From Gammaproteobacteria bacterium (GTDB taxonomy: Bacteria > Pseudomonadota > Gammaproteobacteria > Enterobacterales > Kangiellaceae), in contig JABXIW010000027.1 of NCBI GenBank assembly GCA_013372875.1, positions 1-6,558 of the forward strand: a stretch of DNA of 6,558 nt, written 5' to 3'. The position numbers were made by a program, and so were the translations under genes. This document shows positions 1 through 6,332 of the stretch, in pieces. The notes beneath the pieces were generated by a model. It had not been told where the DNA came from and did no database searches. It saw nothing but the letters and a program-made list of their open reading frames with translations. Each line of letters begins with the position of its first letter. Within the stretch, counting starts at the first letter, position 1.

Positions 1-106
1 ACCTAACATAGAGACCTCTTGAGTGGCGTTATTGATGTTTGTCTTGCTTGTTTTTTAAGCAATTCAACATTAACCATAGCACTTCATTCGGGGTGATATC
101 GTCGAG

Positions 107-136
107 TTGACCACACTTTTACGCAACGTATTTAAT
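107..136 (+). promoter_or_regulatory. Sigma70-like promoter of the DUF4382 lipoprotein gene
   Basis: A -35 box TTGACC (107-112, five of six consensus bases) and a -10 box TTTAAT (131-136, five of six) are separated by 18 bp. This predicts a transcript starting near 143 and a leader of about 100 nt before the ATG at 242. The same TTG at 107 could be read as an in-frame start codon, but a start lying inside the -35 box of its own promoter would not be transcribed. The call rests on sequence match only. Confidence 0.55.
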
Positions 137-241
137 TTACAATATCTTAACTATTTGGTATTCAAAAGCCCCCATCTCCTGCGCAAAATCTTATCATTTT
201 CTACTACATTTAATAGACTTCCCACTAAGAAGGTAACCCCA

Positions 242-1279
242 ATGAACACCATAAAATTCAGCCTAGTTGGTGCAGCGGTGGTAGTAGCACTCTTTGGCTG
301 TAACTCTGACAGTAATACCATCACCACGACAACCCCTGTCACTCTATCCGTCTCTGATGCGCCTATAGACGACGTTTCCGAAGTGGTCATCACTTACAGC
401 AAAGTCGCTTTCCTTCCTCTTGATGGCGGATCACCACAAATTTTTGAGGTGTATAAAACCGATGAAGAAGGCAATTACGTGGATGAAAACGGCGATCCAA
501 TTCCTGATGGTGAAGATCCTCTGCCGTTGAGTGTTAACTTGCTCAACTATCAAGGCAGTGATGTCCAAGAGCTGGTTGAAGATGAAGTGATTCCTTCTGG
601 CAACTATAAGTTGTGTGTGTTTGCCAATGATGGCGCTCACCCCGACTACCCATCGTATGTGATTGACGAAGCGACAGGAAATCAAATCCCACTGACCGTC
701 AAAGGCGATGGTGCTTGCCCTCAAGGCGTGGGTAAAGAGCCTAACTCTGGGGTATTGTTCTTTAACAACACCTTTGCGGTTAATCCTGATAACAATGAAT
801 TCGTGGTCGAGTTTGATCTGCGTCGAGGCTTAAAAGACGGAACGGGTCAAAATGAAGGGTACAGTATTCAACGCACTTCGGTGACCTTGATCAACACCGT
901 TACGACAGGTGAAATTCAGGGCGATGTCGCCGCACAAACCTATGCAGATTGCGAAATTGATACGTCCAGTGCAAACGACTATGCGCACGCCGTTTACTTA
1001 TATGAAGGCAGCGTCGCCAAAGAGGACATGGGGCCATTTGCTGGCGAAGACGGGAAAGCCACACCAATTGCAGCAGCCAACGTGGTTCCGGATATAGAGC
1101 AAGTCAATTACGAATACGAGTTTGGTTTTGTAGAACCCGGCACCTACTCGGTTGGCTATACCTGCACTGCAAATGATGACTCTGAAGAAGGTATTGTCGC
1201 CGGAGAAACCTTCAGTATTTATCAAGCAACAAGTGGGTTAACGGTATCGGCTGGTGCTGATACGGATGCCAATTTCTAA
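242..1279 (+). CDS. DUF4382-domain outer-membrane-type lipoprotein
   Basis: This 345-residue secreted lipoprotein starts at ATG 242, with the ribosome site AAGAAGG (227-233) placed 8 nt upstream. The signal peptide is short (K5, then a hydrophobic stretch) and ends in the lipobox L17-F18-G19-C20, so C20 should be lipidated. Residues N21-S22 after it do not look like an inner-membrane retention signal. Residues 33-60 carry a VSDAPIDDVSEV motif typical of DUF4382, and the domain runs to about residue 215, including FDLRRGL (191-197). The C-terminal part (about 220-345) looks like a beta-rich, carboxypeptidase-regulatory-like fold with an EPGTYSVGYTC strand. Cysteines 125, 159, 237 and 308 could form two disulfides. 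Residues 74-92 are strongly acidic with D/N/G spacing, perhaps a calcium-binding loop. DUF4382 has no known biochemical role to my knowledge. The gene stands alone, with its own promoter and terminator. Confidence 0.88.
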   Translation: MNTIKFSLVGAAVVVALFGCNSDSNTITTTTPVTLSVSDAPIDDVSEVVITYSKVAFLPLDGGSPQIFEVYKTDEEGNYVDENGDPIPDGEDPLPLSVNLLNYQGSDVQELVEDEVIPSGNYKLCVFANDGAHPDYPSYVIDEATGNQIPLTVKGDGACPQGVGKEPNSGVLFFNNTFAVNPDNNEFVVEFDLRRGLKDGTGQNEGYSIQRTSVTLINTVTTGEIQGDVAAQTYADCEIDTSSANDYAHAVYLYEGSVAKEDMGPFAGEDGKATPIAAANVVPDIEQVNYEYEFGFVEPGTYSVGYTCTANDDSEEGIVAGETFSIYQATSGLTVSAGADTDANF

Positions 1280-1304
1280 CCACCTATCAAAAGATTCTAA
1301 AAAT

Positions 1305-1335
1305 AAGGCAGCGCTTGTTTTGGGCTCTGCCTTTT
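1305..1335. terminator. Bidirectional rho-independent terminator between convergent genes
   Basis: AAGGCAG (1305-1311) pairs perfectly with CTGCCTT (1327-1333), giving a 7-bp stem with partial further pairing inside. On the plus strand it runs into TTTT (1332-1335), and on the minus strand into TTATTTTTAG. It lies 25 bp after the lipoprotein stop and about 50 bp after the AraC gene stop on the other strand, so it can serve both. Confidence 0.75.
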
Positions 1336-1383
1336 CGTTCCATGCGACTGCACTCTTTTCGTCAAGCCGCGTGTTTCTGAAGC

Positions 1384-2253
1384 TTAGAAAAAACTGATGG
1401 GTAGATAGAAATCCAGCTCAAACGCCTCATCATGGCTGAGGAAATGGTTTTTAAGATAATGAACATACGCGGGCGTGGAACGTTGCTTAAAGCCTGAGTT
1501 AGGCAACCACTTCTCTAATACCATACTCAGTTGAGGAAGAAGCTCACCATATACTCCCGTTAAGCGAAAAACGGCATGTAAACCACCCGGAATCGTCATT
1601 TGATTCACGACACCGCGTACTTTGAGCGGCTTATCAATCGCCATACAAGCCACATAACGACACTTGTCGAGCTCAACCCAAGCAGGGTTGGAGTGATGCA
1701 AACCATATTGAACCGAAAAGTCCCGATTCTCAGAACTTGCCCACGCTTTCAAAATCAGCCACGCATTGCGAATGGAACGGTTATAGCCCTCATGTCGAAC
1801 ATACGCCGCAAAGCGTTGTGGGACCTCCATAATTTTTGGTTCTGGCAACTCGCGTTTCGCAACCCGATGATAACCCGCTGCCACTTCCGGATCCTTCAAA
1901 TACGGTTTTTCTGCGACTTGTAAATCATGCTTTCGCCACGCACCAGGTGACATAGCGAACGTCGCTTTAAACGCTCGGCTAAAAGAAGATACCGAGTTAA
2001 AGCCGCACTTGTTAGCAATGTCTAGCACCGATGAGCCGGTATCAAACATCAGTTGATTGGCGGCGTATTCCATTCTGGTACGGCGGATATATTGATGGAT
2101 GGATTCCCCCACGACATCTTTAAAAATACGATGGAAGTGTTGTTCAGAATAGGCTGCTACATCTGCTAGCTCTTTAGCTGATAAATCTCTGCTAATGTCC
2201 TGGTGAATGTAAAACAGCACGTCATTGATTCTGGAAACTTGTTGATGGCTCAC
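1384..2253 (-). CDS. AraC-family transcriptional regulator with GyrI-like effector domain
   Basis: A 289-residue regulator of the Rob-like layout: DNA-binding domain first, ligand domain second. Residues about 7-108 form the two-helix-turn-helix AraC domain, with LSAKELADVAAYSEQHFHRIF as the first reading unit and the hallmark GFNSVSSFSRAFK (84-96) plus SPGAWR (102-107) as the second. After a linker (about 110-135), residues 136-289 match the GyrI-like/SbmC small-molecule-binding fold (start EPKIMEVPQRFAAYVRHEG, IPGGLHAVFRLTG near 221, end FYLPISFF). It starts at GTG 2253. The Shine-Dalgarno match there is weak (GCGAAAG about 8 nt upstream), and the next in-frame Met (residue 61) lies inside the DNA-binding domain, so no better start exists. 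It diverges from the aminotransferase gene over a 124-bp gap with paired direct repeats, so that gene is its likely target. The ligand is unknown; a cationic or amphipathic small molecule or an amino-acid derivative is possible. Confidence 0.9.
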   Translation of the reverse strand: MSHQQVSRINDVLFYIHQDISRDLSAKELADVAAYSEQHFHRIFKDVVGESIHQYIRRTRMEYAANQLMFDTGSSVLDIANKCGFNSVSSFSRAFKATFAMSPGAWRKHDLQVAEKPYLKDPEVAAGYHRVAKRELPEPKIMEVPQRFAAYVRHEGYNRSIRNAWLILKAWASSENRDFSVQYGLHHSNPAWVELDKCRYVACMAIDKPLKVRGVVNQMTIPGGLHAVFRLTGVYGELLPQLSMVLEKWLPNSGFKQRSTPAYVHYLKNHFLSHDEAFELDFYLPISFF

Positions 2254-2274
2254 GGAGTAAACTTTCGCTCAAAT

Positions 2275-2310
2275 AGCATAAATGGACATATTTAACAGCA
2301 TAAATGGACA
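2275..2310. repeat. Two exact 14-bp direct repeats, likely AraC-regulator operator
   Basis: AGCATAAATGGACA occurs exactly at 2275-2288 and again at 2297-2310, an offset of 22 bp or about two helical turns, with an 8-bp spacer. Both copies lie in the gap between the divergent regulator and aminotransferase genes. Direct-repeat half-sites about 21 bp apart, next to the -35 position, are the known layout of the araI1/araI2 sites bound by AraC in Escherichia coli. The repeats are seen directly; that the neighbouring regulator binds them is inferred. Confidence 0.7.
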
Positions 2311-2337
2311 CACCAAGCTTGGCAATTTACCTATACT
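2309..2337 (+). promoter_or_regulatory. Probable activator-dependent promoter of the aminotransferase gene
   Basis: A good -10 box, TATACT (2332-2337), lies 40 bp before the aminotransferase ATG. At the matching -35 position with a 17-bp spacer (2309-2314) the sequence is CACACC, which does not resemble TTGACA. The downstream operator repeat ends at 2310 and so overlaps that position, as expected of a class II activated promoter. TTGGCA at 2319-2324 could be an alternative -35 box, but no good -10 box lies at the right distance from it. Confidence 0.5.
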
Positions 2338-2377
2338 ATTTCTGACATAAAAAAGACAATTACGAGAAGCACAGCAC

Positions 2378-3526
2378 ATGGAAATCGCACAGTCATTACA
2401 ACAAACTAAGTCATCCTACATTCGAGAGATCCTCGCAGCAGCGAGCGATAAGAACGTCATTTCTCTTGCGGGTGGCTTACCGGACGAAAAAACCTTCCCG
2501 ATCGACTTAATGAAACCGACGCTCGAAAACCTTGCGAACATGCCAGAGGTGTTTCAATACGGCGCAACAGCAGGCTACGCACCGCTACTTAACTTTTTGA
2601 CCGATTATTACCAGCTGCCAGAATCTCATTTGGCGATGATCACAACGGGTTCTCAGCAAGGGCTAGATTTGATTGCGCGTGCGTACGTGAATCCGGGCGA
2701 TAAAGTAGTGATGGAAGCGCCAAGCTACCTTGGTGCTATGCAAGTATTCGGTTTAGTGCAAGCCAACATCGTGACCGTTTCGCAAACCGAGTGTGGCCCA
2801 AACCTTGAAGAACTCGAGCAATGCTTTGCCACGCAGCAACCTAAAATGTTCTACGCCGTGCCCGATTTTCACAACCCAACAGGCGTATGCTGGGCGCTAG
2901 AGACTCGCCAAAAAGTTGCCGAGCTTTGTATCCAATACGACGTTGTATTCATTGAAGACGCACCATACCGCGAGCTGCGTTTTTCTGGTGAAGCACTGCC
3001 GCTGGTCTCGGATTTCTGCCCGCAACACTCCATCGTGTTGCGTTCATTCTCCAAAATCGCCTCACCAGGCTTGCGTATTGGTGTGGTTACCGGCAAACGC
3101 AGTTATCTTGAGCCACTCATCAAAATCAAACAAGGTGCAGATCTGCACTCTAGTATTCCTATGCAAGCATTGCTGCATGGTCTACTTCAGCATGACAATT
3201 TCGAAACACACATTTCAACCATCTGCGCACTTTACAAATCGCGTTACGATGTCATGTTTGCTGAGCTGCAAAAGCAGCTGCCAGAAAGTTGCGTACTAAA
3301 ACCTGTCGATGGTGGCATGTTTGTCTGGGTCGAAATTCCAGAATGCGACACGTTCGAACTGGCGAAAACTCTACTCGCAAACTGGGTTGCTGTGGTGCCA
3401 AGCCCGGTATTCTATCCGGAAGGTTCCAAGGTAAAAGCCGCTCTGCGTCTTAACTTTACCAATGCCACACCAGAAGAGCTGACGACGGCTGTCACTCGAC
3501 TTGCGGATGTACTTAACGCTTTGTAA
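2378..3526 (+). CDS. PLP-dependent class I/II aminotransferase (fold type I)
   Basis: A 382-residue cytoplasmic aminotransferase of the branch that includes 2-aminoadipate/aromatic aminotransferases (LysN/ARO8-like) and the catalytic half of MocR regulators, but with no N-terminal winged helix. Start ATG 2378 has GAGAAG (2364-2369) 8 nt upstream. Visible landmarks are AGGLPDEKTFP (31-41), the cofactor-phosphate loop GSQQGL (91-96), the ring-stacking region EAPSYLG (113-119), NPTG (166-169), the pyridine-nitrogen aspartate in EDAPY (D194), SFSK with the Schiff-base lysine K226 followed by SPGLRIG, and the substrate-carboxylate arginine in LRLNF (R357). All catalytic residues are present, so it should be active, moving an amino group to 2-oxoglutarate or another keto acid. 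The amino-acid substrate cannot be read from sequence. The divergent AraC/GyrI-like regulator and operator repeats suggest induction by a small molecule, possibly its substrate. It is monocistronic. Confidence 0.92.
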   Translation: MEIAQSLQQTKSSYIREILAAASDKNVISLAGGLPDEKTFPIDLMKPTLENLANMPEVFQYGATAGYAPLLNFLTDYYQLPESHLAMITTGSQQGLDLIARAYVNPGDKVVMEAPSYLGAMQVFGLVQANIVTVSQTECGPNLEELEQCFATQQPKMFYAVPDFHNPTGVCWALETRQKVAELCIQYDVVFIEDAPYRELRFSGEALPLVSDFCPQHSIVLRSFSKIASPGLRIGVVTGKRSYLEPLIKIKQGADLHSSIPMQALLHGLLQHDNFETHISTICALYKSRYDVMFAELQKQLPESCVLKPVDGGMFVWVEIPECDTFELAKTLLANWVAVVPSPVFYPEGSKVKAALRLNFTNATPEELTTAVTRLADVLNAL

Positions 3527-3547
3527 TTGAGTACCGCGCATTAGAAC

Positions 3548-3582
3548 CTGCCTTTGAGATTCGAAAAAAGTCTCAAAGGCAG
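3548..3582. terminator. Strong 12-bp hairpin after the aminotransferase gene
   Basis: CTGCCTTTGAGA (3548-3559) pairs perfectly with TCTCAAAGGCAG (3571-3582) around an 11-nt loop that includes six A residues. It begins 22 nt after the aminotransferase stop. Neither strand has a U-run directly after the stem, so it is not a textbook intrinsic terminator. It may act as an mRNA 3' end barrier, a Rho-assisted terminator or a processing site. Confidence 0.5.
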
Positions 3583-3940
3583 CATCAAAAAAGTTCCCCA
3601 AAAAAATTTATATTTTTCCTTCAAATCAACTCTCTACAGTAAGTGCCTGTTTTCTCTTGATCCTCTCACTCATATAAAAATGAGAACCTAATCACGTATT
3701 TGATGGTTAGAAAAGTTACGTCTATCTTTCAGACAAAAGACATCAACTTCGCAGCATTAATGCTCTCAATTTCAGACACTTTACTCAGTCGTAGCTTAGC
3801 GATTGAGAAAACGACTAGAAAGCATCTGCGGGCATACCCACTACGAAGGATTGACCAAAACCATTCTGAATGTCGCGAGCCAGTCGCTTGATTGGCAATT
3901 ACGTCAGTGAATCGCACCAAATGACAGAGGGGTTATCAGG
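3583..3940. other. Long intergenic stretch without a convincing gene
   Basis: The first part (3583-3720) is very A+T-rich, with homopolymer runs and a small CTCAT/ATGAG inverted repeat near 3669-3684; no matched -35/-10 pair stands out. The second part (about 3720-3935) has composition closer to coding DNA. It contains an AGTCGT/ACGACT hairpin around 3787-3817 and is open on both strands for about 63 codons. The plus-strand frame (TTG/ATG near 3700) and the minus-strand frame (TTG/GTG near 3920) both lack a ribosome site, and neither protein resembles anything I know. It could be a small RNA, an interspersed element, a decayed gene or the leader of the next gene. Confidence 0.45.
3926..3932 (+). 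promoter_or_regulatory. Ribosome binding site fixing the start at 3941
   Basis: AGAGGGG lies 8 nt before ATG 3941 and is the strongest Shine-Dalgarno match near this gene, so it decides the start. An ATG at 3921 opens a seven-codon frame whose TGA overlaps the gene's ATG (ATGA), but this ATG lies before the ribosome site and has none of its own. Confidence 0.6.
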
Positions 3941-4969
3941 ATGAACACTCGAACCACGACAGGACTCGTCACCACTGGCTGGTCCGTTATCTTTTCACTT
4001 TTTACCGCATTCGCCGCGTATGCGAGTACGTCTCCATACTGTAGTGACGTATTAGCGGGCAACACAACCGCCGTATCGCAAAAAATGATGGTCTTACTGG
4101 GCGAAGACATCACCAAATCCAACCGCATCACCACAGTGATTCCCGCCCAAAACAATCCATTTGTAACCGAAGAATTGGTCTCGGTTTCCAATGACGTATC
4201 GCCCAATGGACGTTTGCCACAAAAGACATTGGAAGAGATCCGAAAAGTACGCTCAGATTTAGAAAAAGCCGCACAGGAAGTAAGCCGATTACAGGGCACT
4301 TTTGAAGTCGCGTTCGTTAGCTTGATTGATGGCTACTGCCAGTTCTCGAATCACGAACTAACTCAGCATGCCAAAATCGACTTTGACCATTTGGAAGGTC
4401 TAACGCTGTATTCAATCCCAGCGCTGTTGGCAATGGTGGATCAATCGTACGCGATGGCTGAAAACCGCCTAGCAAACGAGCAAAACCAATTGAGCAACAT
4501 TGAAAAAGAAAAACAGAGGCAAAAACAGCAAGCAAGTGCTGCGGCAGCCGCACGTTACCAAGACGGTAACGTGTTGGTGAAAGTCGAGAATTTTGATGGT
4601 TCTAACGTGATGTTTTCCGTCACCAACGTAGGTTCTCAAGGTTCATTACAGCCAAACTTCAACACTTTTAGCGCCTATCGCACCGACAGTGGAGAGTTGG
4701 TCTATAAGTCAGAATCTTTACTGCATCTGGCTGATACGGCAGGCAACACGCTGCAAACTATGGGCATTGCCGAACTTTCATCCAAAGGTGGAAACAGCTT
4801 GTCGATCTCTCCAGGAGAAACTCGAAAATTCGTCACCAGTATTGCTTCGGAAGTCGCGCCACACGCGCAATTAAGCTTAGAGTTTCCAGCCAAAGTGCTC
4901 AATACAGAGCAAGATTTCACGCTGTCGTTTTCCGACTCTATCGCGGTAGCAACAGCCAATGTGAATTAA
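3941..4969 (+). CDS. Secreted coiled-coil protein of unknown function, probably periplasmic
   Basis: A 342-residue protein I cannot place in a family. Residues 1-28 form a signal peptide (R4, hydrophobic core about 14-26, cleavage site AYA at 26-28 before S29). It has no lipobox and no further membrane segment, so the mature protein is probably soluble in the periplasm. The mature N-terminal part (29-165) is mostly helical, with C34 and C133 able to form a disulfide and a charged helix at 95-118. Residues about 168-206 form a strongly charged, Gln-rich coiled coil ending in a run of alanines. Residues 208-336 look like an Ig-like beta-sandwich, with alternating hydrophobic strands such as NVLVKVENF and ISPGETRKFVTSI. 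A helical stalk or dimerisation region followed by a beta-sandwich suggests an envelope adaptor or surface-associated role, but this is inference. The gene is flanked by non-coding DNA and a terminator. Confidence 0.8.
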   Translation: MNTRTTTGLVTTGWSVIFSLFTAFAAYASTSPYCSDVLAGNTTAVSQKMMVLLGEDITKSNRITTVIPAQNNPFVTEELVSVSNDVSPNGRLPQKTLEEIRKVRSDLEKAAQEVSRLQGTFEVAFVSLIDGYCQFSNHELTQHAKIDFDHLEGLTLYSIPALLAMVDQSYAMAENRLANEQNQLSNIEKEKQRQKQQASAAAAARYQDGNVLVKVENFDGSNVMFSVTNVGSQGSLQPNFNTFSAYRTDSGELVYKSESLLHLADTAGNTLQTMGIAELSSKGGNSLSISPGETRKFVTSIASEVAPHAQLSLEFPAKVLNTEQDFTLSFSDSIAVATANVN

Positions 4970-5016
4970 CGGCGAGAGAGAACATAACGAACAAGCCAAT
5001 GTTTGTTGAGCGCATC

Positions 5017-5043
5017 AAAGACAGGCGAGCGACGCCTGTCTTT
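5017..5043. terminator. Bidirectional terminator with 11-bp perfect stem
   Basis: AAAGACAGGCG (5017-5027) and CGCCTGTCTTT (5033-5043) form a perfect 11-bp stem with the 5-nt loop AGCGA. The stem ends in TTT on both strands. It lies between the converging stops of the periplasmic protein gene (4969) and the DUF4156-like lipoprotein gene (5065), so it probably terminates both. Confidence 0.85.
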
Positions 5044-5064
5044 CAGTTATGAGCAAGCAAATCG

Positions 5065-5397
5065 CTACTGTTTGCACTTGTATGCGTTTGCAAACATCGT
5101 CACTGACGTAGAAAAGCTTAACGGTTGGTATAAATACAAGGTATCTGCGCCTAAATCTGCCGCCTTGATGCGCATTTGGTTTAGTGTACCCCAAACCATG
5201 TCTTTATCTGCGTGAAGCCAGTAGTCGTAAAAGTGCCCTTCTGAGCCGATCACGGTCCCCATTAGTTCACAGTTTTCAATCGCATTCACATTATCCCAAA
5301 GCACCTGTACTTGCTCAGATTCTTGAGTTGGGAACGTCACACACCCCGTTAATGATGCCGCTAACGCGAGACACATCACTCGCTTTTTCATATTCAT
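5065..5397 (-). CDS. Small DUF4156-like lipoprotein
   Basis: A 110-residue lipoprotein. The signal peptide (K4, K5, R6, then a hydrophobic core) ends in the lipobox L16-T17-G18-C19, giving a mature protein of about 92 residues anchored by lipid at C19. The mature part resembles the DUF4156 family (YjeI-like): a cysteine followed by a short beta segment (C43-ELMGTVIG), a helix rich in Asn/Met (LNQMRIKAADLGADTLYL, 71-88) and a C-terminal cysteine (C108). C43 and C108 could form a disulfide. Two ATGs are possible, at 5397 and two codons later at 5391. Neither has a strong ribosome site; GGCGAT fits the second better by distance. The function of this family is unknown. The gene is convergent with the upstream periplasmic protein gene and divergent from the lipoate-ligase relative. 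Confidence 0.82.
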   Translation of the reverse strand: MNMKKRVMCLALAASLTGCVTFPTQESEQVQVLWDNVNAIENCELMGTVIGSEGHFYDYWLHADKDMVWGTLNQMRIKAADLGADTLYLYQPLSFSTSVTMFANAYKCKQ

Positions 5398-5424
5398 ATC
5401 GCCGAAAATTTTTATAGATGGCGG

Positions 5425-5453
5425 ATTTTATGAGTTGCTTATGCGATGACCAA
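5425..5453 (-). promoter_or_regulatory. Possible promoter of the small lipoprotein gene
   Basis: Read on the minus strand, TTGGTC (5453-5448) and TAAAAT (5430-5425) are separated by exactly 17 bp. They lie about 30 bp before the lipoprotein start, which would give a short leader. The -10 box matches five of six bases and the -35 box only three. A second AT-rich box, TATAAA (5416-5411), is closer to the gene but has no partner. No convincing promoter was found for the plus-strand gene at 5617; the only structure near it is the palindrome TATCTGAGATA (5569-5579). Confidence 0.3.
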
Positions 5454-5616
5454 CAAAATATTTCTATCGCGCGTTCAAGTAGAGCTAATGGACAACGGAA
5501 AAAACCAAAAAGTGCCCACGCATCTAACGAGTAAAAACCTCGCAATCACAGACCTAGCAATAAAACCGTATCTGAGATAAAACAGTAACGATTAAATACA
5601 CACGAGGGATAGAGTT

Positions 5617-6327
5617 TTGGTTGCTAAGAATAAGCTAATTCGCTACACAGCTACGGAAGTCTCTGATGCATTTGAAAAAGAAGATGAGCTCATTAAACAA
5701 GTTCAATCCAACCAACTCTCGCAAGTGCTATTACTTTGGCAAGTAAAAAGCCCGACGCTCGTGCTTCCCGCGGGCAAGAAATGGCCAGTGTCTAATGAAT
5801 TGGAACATGCGTTAAATACGTCTGGCTGGAAGCTCTTTTCTCGTAAAACCGGTGGTGCACCAGTCCCTCAGGTACCGGGTATTATTAATCTATCCCATAT
5901 CTATCACTGGCCAGAAGGTGAGCCTTACAACATCAAAAAAGCGTATCTCGATTTATGTGCGATATTAACGGTTTTCTTTGAACAGCTAGGCGTGAAAGTG
6001 GATGTTCATGCTACGCCTTATTCCTACTGCGATGGCGAGTATAACCTCAACATTGGCGGGCAAAAAGTCGTGGGAACCGCGCAGCGTGTTTTGCTTAAAA
6101 AAAGCGGCGGACAAGTGGTATTGTCACAAGCATGCATTCTGATTGATGCCGACGTCGAGAAGATTGTCGAACCAGTACGATTATGTAATCACCTTTGTGG
6201 TCATGACGATGATATTCGTGGTGATGTCCACACACCGCTCTTCCATCATATATCCGACCGCCCATCGGTAGATTCACTCTTTCAGCAATTGACGAGTGCG
6301 TTTTTAACGCATGCAAAAGCTGAGTAA
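5617..6327 (+). CDS. Lipoate-protein ligase A family protein (LplA/LipB-like)
   Basis: A 236-residue protein with the BPL/LplA/LipB catalytic fold. Start TTG 5617 has GAGGG (5604-5608) 8 nt upstream. It is the only plausible start: an in-frame stop lies at 5593 and the rest of the protein has no methionine at all. RKTGGAPVPQVPG (76-88) matches the lipoyl/AMP-binding loop usually written RRxSGGGxVxHxxG, but with TGG for SGGG and Pro-Gln where His-Asp is usual. SYCDGEYNL (136-144) and GGQKVVGTAQR (147-157) match the second motif, with K150 at the position of the conserved ligand-binding lysine. C138 sits close to that motif. The expected activity is attaching or transferring lipoate or octanoate to carrier domains, but the altered first motif suggests a divergent member with an uncertain substrate. 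The tail holds an unusual C-x-H-x-C-x-H segment (190-196). It has no lipoate-pathway neighbours in the window. Confidence 0.8.
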   Translation: MVAKNKLIRYTATEVSDAFEKEDELIKQVQSNQLSQVLLLWQVKSPTLVLPAGKKWPVSNELEHALNTSGWKLFSRKTGGAPVPQVPGIINLSHIYHWPEGEPYNIKKAYLDLCAILTVFFEQLGVKVDVHATPYSYCDGEYNLNIGGQKVVGTAQRVLLKKSGGQVVLSQACILIDADVEKIVEPVRLCNHLCGHDDDIRGDVHTPLFHHISDRPSVDSLFQQLTSAFLTHAKAE

Positions 6328-6332
6328 TGAAA

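Noticed and set aside
44..62. TTGCTT/AAGCAA hairpin with a T-rich loop near the left edge
   Set aside because: The stem is only 6 bp and A+T-rich, and the T-run is in the loop rather than after the stem. Too weak to call a terminator.
2319..2324. TTGGCA as the -35 box of the aminotransferase promoter
   Set aside because: It lies only 7 bp before TATACT, and no good -10 box is found 16-18 bp downstream of it.
3700..3891. 63-codon plus-strand frame in the long intergenic stretch
   Set aside because: It has a TTG/ATG start without a ribosome site, no recognisable protein motif, and an equally long frame on the opposite strand. It is kept only as part of the unassigned stretch.
3729..3920. 63-codon minus-strand frame in the same stretch
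   Set aside because: It has a TTG/GTG start without a ribosome site and no family I can name with confidence. Not called as a gene.
3921..3944. Seven-codon upstream frame overlapping the start of the periplasmic protein gene (ATGA)
   Set aside because: Its ATG precedes the only ribosome site and has none of its own, so the overlap is probably chance.
5315..5545. 76-codon minus-strand frame across the start of the small lipoprotein gene
   Set aside because: It overlaps a well-supported lipoprotein in another frame, and its sequence lacks any signal or domain.
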